Assembly: GCA_030642025.1 (NCBI GenBank)
Contig: DAOWOO010000104.1
Location: 1 to 5,825, forward strand
Direction: 5' to 3'
Source: Candidatus Zixiibacteriota bacterium
GTDB taxonomy: Bacteria; Zixibacteria; MSB-5A5; GN15; PGXB01
DNA: 5,825 bases
Every line of letters starts with the position of its first letter. Position 1 is the stretch's first letter. The notes beneath the pieces are model-generated. The model worked only from the letters and a program-made list of their open reading frames with translations. It was not told where the DNA came from and did not search any database. Made by a program: the position numbers and the translations under genes. Below are positions 1 through 5,456 of the stretch, in pieces.

Positions 1-30
1 ATTATATATGTTTTGGGTTTACTGTTGTAA
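1..30 (+). CDS. Possible C-terminal tail of an upstream gene (partial)
   Basis: Frame 1 reads nine mostly hydrophobic residues (IIYVLGLLL) and then TAA at 28-30, leaving 29 bases before cinA. A hydrophobic C-terminus would suit a membrane protein; phospholipid-synthesis membrane proteins such as PgsA or PgpA often sit upstream of cinA. Nine codons cannot establish coding, and the other frames are also short, so this is only a possibility. Confidence 0.2.
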   Translation: MIYVLGLLL

Positions 31-59
31 GACAGGTGTGATACATTACAGGGATAATC

Positions 60-1301
60 ATGAATGTTGAGTTAATATCAATTGGCGATGAAATTATCAC
101 CGGGCATACGGTTGACACCAATTCGGTCTATATCGCCAGAAAACTGGCTGAAATCGGACTGAATGTTGTTTATAAAACAGCGGTCGGTGATGATCTGAAA
201 CGGATGGAAGAGGTTTTCTACCAGGCGATTAAAAGGGCTGATATTGTTATCACCACCGGGGGTCTGGGCCCGACCGATGATGATATCACCAAGCGGGTGA
301 TTGTGAAAGTATTCAAGAGAAACCTGGTTTTTCAGGAGGATATTCTCGATGATATCCGCCGTCGCTTTGAGGTGCGCGGCATCAGGATGCCGTCGATTAA
401 CCAGAATCAGGCGCTTCTGCCTCAGGGTGCAACGTACCTGGCCAACAGAACCTGTTCAGCGGTCGGGATATTGATTGCCGAAGAAGGCAAGATTTTCGTC
501 GCACTCCCCGGCGTTCCCCGTGAAGCGAAAACCATAGTCGATGAAGAACTTATTCCTTTCCTTCAGGGACGAGTCAAGCAGAGTCATATTTGCGTAATAA
601 AACTTCGTACTACCGGGATTATCGAATCGGCGCTGGCTGAGAAAATAGCGCCGAATCTGAAAGTTCCCGATACGGTACGATTTGCCTACCTGCCGTCATA
701 CAGCGGGGTCGATCTTCGGATAATTGCCTCGGCTCCCAATAAGGAAACAGGCGACTCCGATGCCGAATCAGTGGCGACCCGGCTTAGGGAACTGGTCGGC
801 GAGTATATATTTGGCGAAAATGACGACACTCTGGAGAGTGTCATAGGCAAATTACTGAGCGAGCGCGGGCAATCTCTTACCGTGGCCGAGTCATGCACCG
901 CCGGGCTTCTGGCCGGGCAGATAACTTCGGTACCCGGATCATCGGCGTATTTTGAACGAGGTGTTGTCACCTACTCCAATCTGTCCAAGGTTGAACTTCT
1001 TGGCGTTCCCGAAAAAATCATAGAAGAGCATGGCGCCGTATCCCGGGAAACGGCCGAAGCAATGGTGCTGGGACTTCGAGAGAAGTACAAATCAGATTAC
1101 GGGGTTTCCATCACCGGGATCGCCGGGCCGGACGGTGGCACCGATGAAAAACCGGTCGGGACGGTGTTTATAGCGGTATCATCGGCAGACGGAGTTAAGT
1201 CAAAAAGACTGTCATTAAGCCGCGACCGTGAAATCAACCGCCGCCGCTCGGTCTATGCCGCCATGGAACTGCTTCGCCGAACCATTCTGGAGAATGACTG
1301 A
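60..1301 (+). CDS. cinA: CinA: nicotinamide-nucleotide amidohydrolase with N-terminal CinA/MoCF domain
   Basis: Full-length two-domain CinA of 413 residues, the usual family size. Residues 1 to about 170 form the COG1058/MoCF-like domain: GDEIITG near the start (9-15), the signature TTGGLGPTDDD at 65-75 and ALPGVPREA at 148-156. This domain is known as an ADP-ribose/CoA pyrophosphatase in some members. After a linker domain, residues 260 to about 410 form the PncC domain with AESCTAG (276-282, candidate catalytic Ser278), PGSSAYFERGVVTYSN (292-307) and ITGIAGPDGGT (351-361). PncC deamidates NMN to nicotinic acid mononucleotide, recycling pyridine nucleotides in the cytoplasm. The ATG at 60 follows a weak AGGGA at 50-54. 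The stop overlaps the thpR start by one base, so the two are probably co-translated. The name reflects competence induction in Gram-positives; nothing here shows competence. Confidence 0.97.
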   Translation: MNVELISIGDEIITGHTVDTNSVYIARKLAEIGLNVVYKTAVGDDLKRMEEVFYQAIKRADIVITTGGLGPTDDDITKRVIVKVFKRNLVFQEDILDDIRRRFEVRGIRMPSINQNQALLPQGATYLANRTCSAVGILIAEEGKIFVALPGVPREAKTIVDEELIPFLQGRVKQSHICVIKLRTTGIIESALAEKIAPNLKVPDTVRFAYLPSYSGVDLRIIASAPNKETGDSDAESVATRLRELVGEYIFGENDDTLESVIGKLLSERGQSLTVAESCTAGLLAGQITSVPGSSAYFERGVVTYSNLSKVELLGVPEKIIEEHGAVSRETAEAMVLGLREKYKSDYGVSITGIAGPDGGTDEKPVGTVFIAVSSADGVKSKRLSLSRDREINRRRSVYAAMELLRRTILEND

Positions 1302-1858
1302 TGCGCCTTTTTATAGCCTTACCGCTTCCCGAGGATATAGAAAAAATGCTCGGCGAAATACTATCTGATCTTAAACAAAGAGGCCGCGGGGTTAGATGGG
1401 TGGCCTCAGGCAATATTCATTTAACGGCTAAATTTCTCGGCGAAACCGATGAGGTAAAGTTGGAGTCTCTTAAAGATGCTGTCGCCCGGATTGCCGGTAA
1501 ATACTCTAAGGTAAGATGTGAAATAAACCGCCTGGGAGCTTTCCCCAACCTGAGACGCCCCCGGGTGATATGGGCCGGACTAACCGGGGATATTGAGACA
1601 CTGGCCGATATCGCCTCGCATATGGACAATGAAACTCATGCGCTCGGATTTGAAAAGGAATCACGCAAGTTTAAGTCTCATCTTACCCTCGGCCGAGTCC
1701 GGGACAGCTCCGGATTAGGGGAACTTCTTGATTATATCGGCGACTACCAATTGTCATCCCGGCCGGTCATCTTTGACAAGATTGTGCTGTTCAAATCGAC
1801 TCTGACACCGAGCGGACCGATTTATGACCGCCTTTTCGAGGCTGAACTATCCAATTAG
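1301..1858 (+). CDS. thpR: ThpR: RNA 2',3'-cyclic phosphodiesterase (2H / LigT family)
   Basis: A 185-residue member of the 2H phosphoesterase superfamily, of normal length. The two catalytic H-x-T motifs are intact: HLT at 40-42 within GNIHLTAKFLG, and HLT at 127-129 within KSHLTLGRV. Other family hallmarks are the N-terminal MRLFIALPLP strand, RPRVIWAGL (87-95) and the C-terminal STLTPSGPIYDRL (166-178). The enzyme opens 2',3'-cyclic phosphate RNA ends to 2'-phosphates, and family members can form 2'-5' linkages in vitro; its physiological substrate is poorly known. The ATG overlaps the cinA stop in a TGATG junction with GGAG at 1289-1292, which indicates translational coupling. cinA-thpR-recA is a recurrent bacterial gene order, though no direct functional link to RecA is established. 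Confidence 0.96.
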   Translation: MRLFIALPLPEDIEKMLGEILSDLKQRGRGVRWVASGNIHLTAKFLGETDEVKLESLKDAVARIAGKYSKVRCEINRLGAFPNLRRPRVIWAGLTGDIETLADIASHMDNETHALGFEKESRKFKSHLTLGRVRDSSGLGELLDYIGDYQLSSRPVIFDKIVLFKSTLTPSGPIYDRLFEAELSN

Positions 1859-1898
1859 GTGATTTTCTTTCATATTTCCGCCTATTCCGTATTTTTAC

Positions 1899-1915
1899 TG
1901 ACAGGATTTGACAGG
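1899..1915 (+). repeat. Tandem TGACAGG repeat at the recA promoter
   Basis: TGACAGG occurs at 1899-1905 and again at 1909-1915, a 10-bp period of about one helical turn. The second copy overlaps the proposed -35 element. One-turn spacing would place a bound regulator on one DNA face, so this could be an operator. It does not match CTGT-N8-ACAG (the CTG and CAG arms here are 11 rather than 10 bases apart) or the Gram-positive GAAC-N4-GTTC box. Function is a guess. Confidence 0.35.
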
Positions 1916-1937
1916 GGATCATATTATTGAGTATTAT
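1908..1937 (+). promoter_or_regulatory. Candidate sigma70-type promoter for recA
   Basis: A perfect -35 TTGACA (1908-1913) is followed after 18 bases by TATTAT (1932-1937), one mismatch from TATAAT. Initiation would fall near 1944, giving a leader of about 80 bases. It lies in the only sizeable gap of the plus-strand cluster, so recA can be expressed apart from cinA-thpR. No terminator is seen between thpR and recA, so read-through is also possible. Confidence 0.6.
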
Positions 1938-2012
1938 GAAGAATGTGATAGCCCCGGGCCTTAAAATTCTTCTATTATTATAGCCGGATTAGGAAATAAA
2001 AAATAACTATAC

Positions 2013-2018
2013 AAGGAG
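2013..2018 (+). promoter_or_regulatory. Ribosome binding site that sets the recA start
   Basis: AAGGAG lies 8 bases before the ATG at 2027. An in-frame GTG at 2018 overlaps this Shine-Dalgarno sequence and cannot be the start it serves. The ATG also gives the usual RecA N-terminus (MAVEVPDRKKALDSAL). Confidence 0.85.
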
Positions 2019-2026
2019 TGGTTAAA

Positions 2027-3070
2027 ATGGCAGTTGAAGTTCCCGACCGGAAGAAGGCGCTCGACAGCGCCTTGCATCAGATAGAAAAGGCGTTCGGCAA
2101 GGGGTCGATAATGCGGCTGGGCGGTGATGCCATACAGAAGATTGAGGTTATTCCGACCGGTTCGCTGGGGCTGGATTATGCCCTTGGGGTTGGCGGTATT
2201 CCGCGCGGCCGGGTGGCCGAGGTTTATGGTCCGGAAAGCTCCGGAAAGACCACGCTGGCACTTCATTTTATCGCCGAGGCGCAGAAGCTTGGCGGGATCG
2301 CGGCTTTTATCGATGCCGAACACGCCCTGGACGCATCATATGCCCGGGCACTGGGTGTGAATGTCGATGATCTGTTGGTCTCTCAGCCCGATACCGGCGA
2401 GCAGGCGCTTGATATCACCGAAACCCTGGTCCGCTCCGGGGCCATTGACATTATTGTCATCGACTCGGTGGCGGCGCTGGTGCCGCGGGCCGAAATTGAG
2501 GGCGAGATGGGTGATGCCCACATGGGACTTCAGGCGCGGCTTATGTCGCAGGCGCTTCGAAAACTTACGGCGGTAATATCCAAGTCTAAGACGGCGGTAA
2601 TTTTTATAAACCAGATTAGAATGAAAATTGGGATTATGTTCGGCAACCCGGAAACCACCAGTGGCGGAAACGCATTGAAGTTCTACGCGACTATCCGCCT
2701 GGATATCCGCAAAATCGCCACAATTAAGGATCAACAGGAGGTGGTCGGAAACCGTACCCGTGTCCGGGTAGTAAAAAACAAGGTGGCTCCGCCATTTCGA
2801 GACACCGAGTTTGATATTATTTACGGCAAGGGTATTTCCAAGACCGGTGAGCTTCTGGATCTGGCCGCCAAGTACGATATTGTCGAGAAATCGGGCGCAT
2901 GGTACAGTTACGGGAGTGACCGGTTGGGTCAGGGGCGTGAGGCGGCCAAGCGGTTTCTGGCCGAGAACGAGGATATATTCTCAGAAATCGAAGCTAACCT
3001 TCGAGAGAAACTCGGTTTCACTATCAAAAAACCAGCCGAATCAGACGAGCAGACGGTAAAAATAGAGTAG
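2027..3070 (+). CDS. recA: RecA recombinase
   Basis: Full-length RecA of 347 residues with no intein. It forms ATP-dependent filaments on single-stranded DNA, carries out homologous pairing and strand exchange, and acts as co-protease for LexA where an SOS system exists. Visible motifs: Walker A GPESSGKTT (68-76, Lys74), catalytic Glu98 in DAEHALD, Walker B IIVIDS (142-147, Asp146), loop L1 around EGEMGDAHMGLQARLMSQ (158-174), and Gln196 in NQIRMKIG leading into loop L2 with FGNPETTSGGNALKFY (205-220). The C-terminal domain ends in a mildly acidic tail (ESDEQTVKIE), shorter and less acidic than in E. coli. The start is the ATG after AAGGAG. The gene has its own candidate promoter and terminator. 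recX, often the next gene, is absent here. Confidence 0.99.
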   Translation: MAVEVPDRKKALDSALHQIEKAFGKGSIMRLGGDAIQKIEVIPTGSLGLDYALGVGGIPRGRVAEVYGPESSGKTTLALHFIAEAQKLGGIAAFIDAEHALDASYARALGVNVDDLLVSQPDTGEQALDITETLVRSGAIDIIVIDSVAALVPRAEIEGEMGDAHMGLQARLMSQALRKLTAVISKSKTAVIFINQIRMKIGIMFGNPETTSGGNALKFYATIRLDIRKIATIKDQQEVVGNRTRVRVVKNKVAPPFRDTEFDIIYGKGISKTGELLDLAAKYDIVEKSGAWYSYGSDRLGQGREAAKRFLAENEDIFSEIEANLREKLGFTIKKPAESDEQTVKIE

Positions 3071-3133
3071 ATCTGACTCTATGCGGTAATTAATCTGCGG
3101 CTCTGATTGTACTGGTGTTAAATTGATCGAAAT

Positions 3134-3167
3134 AACGGCGGGTATTAAAATACCTGTCGTTTTAATA
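3134..3167 (+). terminator. Rho-independent terminator of recA
   Basis: A 12-bp stem pairs 3134-3145 (AACGGCGGGTAT) with 3150-3161 (ATACCTGTCGTT), with two G-U wobbles, a 4-base loop TAAA and a modest T-tract (TTTT, then AAT). The wobbles become A-C mismatches on the minus strand, so it works best for recA. A weaker role for the convergent HD-GYP gene is possible. Confidence 0.8.
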
Positions 3168-3199
3168 TAAGGAATCCTGTTTTTGCGCTTTTATTGGGC

Positions 3200-4186
3200 T
3201 TAGATGTTCAGCAATCCGCTGGGGCCCATCAGTTCCGTGAAGGCTGAAAGGAGGTCATTGTCGTAGTCCCCCTTGGCGGAGTACATTGTTTTCAACGCCG
3301 GGAATGTATCCACTGCTCTCTGGTACACCCGATCGGTCGTCATGGCATCGAAAGAGTCGACAATAGCTACAATTTTACTGAACTCATGCATCTCATTGAG
3401 TTTTAGGCCATTTGGATAACCCGATCCCTGACCGCGCTCATGGTGCTGAAGAACCGAGTAGTATGAAGCCGCCTCGATCATATCGGTTTTGGAGAGTATC
3501 TCCACACCCCAGTTGGGATGTTTCTTCATCAGTTCAAACTCCAGCGGAGAGAGCGCCGTACGTTTGTTTATTATTCTTTCGGAGATTTTTGATTTGCCGA
3601 TATCGTGAAGCAGCGCCCCGATTCCCAGGTCATACAGGTATTGCTCGTCATGGCGTCCAATCTGCTGAGCCAGGGCGATGGCGAATGTACAAACATTCAC
3701 CGAATGAGAATACGTGTAATAGTCGAATGAGCTTATTTTTAGAAGATTATGAAAGGTCTCCTGTCCTCTCAGAATATATCCGACTGTGTTGGCAACAAGT
3801 CCCTTGGATCGTTTGATATTGTTGCCATATGTTGGGTTGTCGAGAACATCCTTCATCAGGGATTTTGATGTGTCATATAAGATGGCGGCCTTTTTTTCGG
3901 GTTTGATTTCCTTGTCAACCAGGATTGTGCTGAGATTATCCTCAATATATTTCTGGTATTTATCTTTGGCCTCATCATTGACATATAATCGGCCGACGTT
4001 GTTTCCGATCAGCTTAGACAATGTTTTTACAGTAAAAGGCAAATCGGCCGAGCGATACAGAATCATCTGGTTGGAGATTTTAATAAAAAGATCAAAATTA
4101 AGAACAGTATCGATTCTCAGTGATTCCAGGTAAATCGGCAAGTAGCGAGTACCGGTTTTCGGTTTTAAATGGGTTGTTATTGCCAT
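3200..4186 (-). CDS. HD-GYP domain protein, probable cyclic di-nucleotide phosphodiesterase
   Basis: A 328-residue soluble protein. The N-terminal 130 residues have the variable sensory/adaptor region often joined to HD-GYP domains (YLPIYLESL near 16-24, NFDLFIKISNQMILYRSADLP around 30-50); no transmembrane segment, REC or PAS signature is visible. The HD-GYP domain fills 135 to about 325: His161 (YTYSHSVNV), His194-Asp195 in LLHDIGK, His223 in KKHPNWG, His248-His249-Glu250 in QHHERGQGSGYP, GYP at 256-258 and Asp277 in IVDSFDAMTTDR. These are the metal-binding and signature residues of c-di-GMP-hydrolysing HD-GYP enzymes, so catalysis is likely. The segment after HHER reads GQG, where most members have x-D-G. 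The start is the ATG at 4186; an in-frame TTG at 4189 sits too close to the weak GAG-type ribosome site. It converges on recA and lies downstream of an unknown gene across a terminator. Cellular targets (motility, biofilm, cGAMP) cannot be told. Confidence 0.93.
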   Translation of the reverse strand: MAITTHLKPKTGTRYLPIYLESLRIDTVLNFDLFIKISNQMILYRSADLPFTVKTLSKLIGNNVGRLYVNDEAKDKYQKYIEDNLSTILVDKEIKPEKKAAILYDTSKSLMKDVLDNPTYGNNIKRSKGLVANTVGYILRGQETFHNLLKISSFDYYTYSHSVNVCTFAIALAQQIGRHDEQYLYDLGIGALLHDIGKSKISERIINKRTALSPLEFELMKKHPNWGVEILSKTDMIEAASYYSVLQHHERGQGSGYPNGLKLNEMHEFSKIVAIVDSFDAMTTDRVYQRAVDTFPALKTMYSAKGDYDNDLLSAFTELMGPSGLLNI

Positions 4187-4250
4187 CAATATCTCAAATG
4201 TTCGATCATTATTATTTTTCTATGTATCGGAATGGTCGGCGGATAACTTA

Positions 4251-4283
4251 AATAAAACCCCCGGCGGGAGGAATGACCGGGGG
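4251..4283 (-). terminator. Strong rho-independent terminator of the unknown minus-strand gene
   Basis: CCCCCGG at 4258-4264 pairs with CCGGGGG at 4277-4283 across a 12-base loop. Read on the minus strand, the GC-rich 7-bp stem is followed directly by TTTTATTT (4257-4250). It lies about 40 bases after the stop of the 4322-4942 gene and about 65 bases before the HD-GYP start, so the HD-GYP gene probably needs its own promoter. I could not pick one out clearly in 4190-4250. Confidence 0.85.
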
Positions 4284-4307
4284 CATCTGTAGGAGCGAGA
4301 TATGGAT

Positions 4308-4327
4308 GCCTGACGTGGTCGTCAGGC
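4308..4327 (-). repeat. Perfect hairpin spanning the stop codon of the unknown gene
   Basis: GCCTGACG (4308-4315) and CGTCAGGC (4320-4327) form a perfect 8-bp stem with a 4-base loop. On the minus strand the TGA stop (4324-4322) lies within the 5' arm. No T-tract follows, so alone it is not an intrinsic terminator. It precedes the T-tailed terminator at 4251-4283 and may act as a 3'-end stabiliser or an accessory hairpin. Confidence 0.6.
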
Positions 4328-4942
4328 CCCGTAATTTTTTATCTGCATAAGAACCGAATTAAGCGAACTGGTAATATTGGAGAGAACCTTGGAGTATTTT
4401 TTCAGGAGCTCGCTGTATTGCCAGCGCATTTTGAAGGCCTCGGTCGGAAAATCAAAAAGATCCAAGAGTGTCTTTTTGTATATCTCATCGATATACCGAA
4501 TAACATAATACGGATATTCCGGAATACTTTCGTCGGACAATTCGCCGCGGGACAATCGTCCGCGGTAAACCTCCACTTTTTCAAGGATAATCGTCCCAAA
4601 ACACCATGGTGTCATAATCACGCCGAAATTGGTACCGTCTATATAAAAATTCCGGGCGGTCTTGGCCACTATATTAAGTATGATTGAGCGGGCGGAGTAG
4701 AAAGCGAGCGTCTCACCATGATCATCCGGCGTCTGCTTCAGCTTGCTTTCAATATCCTCAAGCTCCCCGGCGCTGTTATTATATACATTCTCCAGAAAAA
4801 TATAGTAATCGTCGAAATAGACTTTTACATTTTCTGAAAAAGTATAAATATAATAGCCACCTGAATCATGATGCACTTTTGGCTCGGAACATGATTTAAG
4901 ACGTTCCTCGGTGAATCCGCGCGCAAACTTGCCTTCTAACAT
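4322..4942 (-). CDS. Unrecognised soluble protein
   Basis: I do not recognise this protein of 206 residues. No signal peptide, transmembrane segment, cysteine cluster or nucleotide-binding loop is visible. It has aromatic-rich N-terminal strands (GGYYIYTFSENVKVYF, FDDYYIFLENVYNN), a helical, charged middle (GELEDIESKLKQ), a hydrophobic stretch around TNFGVIMTPWCFGTIILEKVEVY, and a helical C-terminus (LLKKYSKVLSNITSSLNSVLMQIK). This suggests a compact alpha/beta protein, possibly multimeric through its ends. The ATG at 4942 is preferred because AAGGAG ends 5 bases before it. An in-frame ATG at 4960 would add six residues (MKKGAV) but has only GAAGG at 3 bases spacing. Normal codon use, a good ribosome site and a downstream terminator argue that it is a real gene. 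It is transcribed toward the HD-GYP gene and divergently from the basic repeat protein; a functional link to either is unproven. Confidence 0.8.
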   Translation of the reverse strand: MLEGKFARGFTEERLKSCSEPKVHHDSGGYYIYTFSENVKVYFDDYYIFLENVYNNSAGELEDIESKLKQTPDDHGETLAFYSARSIILNIVAKTARNFYIDGTNFGVIMTPWCFGTIILEKVEVYRGRLSRGELSDESIPEYPYYVIRYIDEIYKKTLLDLFDFPTEAFKMRWQYSELLKKYSKVLSNITSSLNSVLMQIKNYGA

Positions 4943-4947
4943 GACAG

Positions 4948-4953
4948 CTCCTT
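4948..4953 (-). promoter_or_regulatory. Ribosome binding site choosing the ATG at 4942
   Basis: AAGGAG, read on the minus strand, lies 5 bases before ATG 4942-4940. It falls inside the reading frame if translation begins at the upstream ATG at 4960, so the inner ATG is the better-supported start. Confidence 0.6.
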
Positions 4954-4985
4954 TTTTCATTATCCTTCTGACAGACTCTTGAGCA

Positions 4986-5067
4986 AAGGGTATGCCCTTA
5001 ATAAATCAGGTGACATTTCGAGGGGAAATGCCACCACTGGCCTTGCTTGGTTCGTTGTAAGGGCATG
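4986..5067. repeat. Nested inverted repeats upstream of the unknown gene
   Basis: An 11-bp inverted repeat pairs 5009-5019 (GGTGACATTTC) with 5025-5035 (GAAATGCCACC) around a 5-base loop; its one non-Watson-Crick pair is G-U on the minus strand and A-C on the plus strand. It is enclosed by a 9-bp outer pair, ATGCCCTTA (4992-5000) and TAAGGGCAT (5058-5066). CCCTT at 4995-4999 can instead pair with AAGGG at 4986-4990, so two structures compete. This could be a 5' leader RNA of the minus-strand gene or an operator. Confidence 0.5.
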
Positions 5068-5291
5068 ATAGGTAATGTATTACGATAGCGGTCTTGGCGG
5101 CGTCCGATGTCGAAGTCCCTTTGTGCATTTATCAATCATGGTGATGCAACTGATGTAAATTGATGAAATCGTTTTCACATTTGCCTGTTTTTTACAAAGA
5201 GATCGATTATCGAATCCCGGGTCATGGTTCAGCCGATCATTCCCGCAAAACCGATATTATATAAAATAGGGTATCAAAACCGGTCAGGGTA

Positions 5292-5319
5292 CGGCCTATT
5301 CAAAGATTGAACAAGGCTG
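5292..5319. repeat. Imperfect hairpin in the leader of the basic repeat gene
   Basis: CGGCCT (5292-5297) pairs with AGGCTG (5314-5319) with one G-U wobble, and TTCAA (5299-5303) pairs with TTGAA (5307-5311), separated by a small A/CA internal loop and closed by AGA. No T-tract follows, so it is not an intrinsic terminator. It could be part of a structured 5' leader or a binding site. Confidence 0.35.
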
Positions 5320-5440
5320 AATATATGACTGATGATGCGGCGTAATTGCTAAACAATTCTGTGGTTACGTCGATAAAAACTATGTTTAACCGAATTAAAT
5401 CAGATAGTGCTTCTGGTTTAAAAACACCCGCACTTGTTGA

Positions 5441-5447
5441 AGGGAGG
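5441..5447 (+). promoter_or_regulatory. Ribosome binding site of the basic repeat gene
   Basis: AGGGAGG lies 9 bases before the ATG at 5457. It is a strong site and the main evidence that the plus-strand frame, not the open minus-strand frame over the same repeats, is translated. Confidence 0.7.
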
Positions 5448-5456
5448 ATTAGGTAA

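Larger units (their letters stand above)
4961..5456. other. Divergent intergenic region with several inverted repeats
   Basis: About 500 bases separate the two divergent genes. I see no convincing ORF, tRNA or known riboswitch here. It holds the nested inverted repeats at 4986-5067, an AT-rich stretch around 5255-5268 (ATTATATAAAAT) that could hold a -10 element for the rightward gene but lacks a clear -35, an 8-bp direct repeat CAAAACCG at 5246-5253 and 5275-5282, and hairpins at 5292-5319 and 5344-5358. Promoters for both flanking genes should lie here, but none can be named confidently. Confidence 0.6.

Noticed and set aside
686..970. Minus-strand open frame within cinA
   Set aside because: It is antisense to the conserved PncC domain of cinA and is a shadow frame.
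1897..1914. E. coli-type LexA box in ACTGACAGGATTTGACAG
   Set aside because: The CTG and CAG arms are 11 rather than 10 bases apart and the inner T/A pairs do not match, so it is not a standard SOS box.
2018..2020. GTG as an alternative recA start
   Set aside because: It overlaps the AAGGAG ribosome site; the ATG at 2027 is correctly spaced and gives the usual N-terminus.
1961..2734. Open frames on the minus strand across the recA promoter and 5' half
   Set aside because: They overlap an unmistakable recA, have no recognisable product and are shadow frames of its codon bias.
3412..4133. Plus-strand open frames within the HD-GYP gene
   Set aside because: They are antisense to a gene with intact HD-GYP motifs and have no recognisable product.
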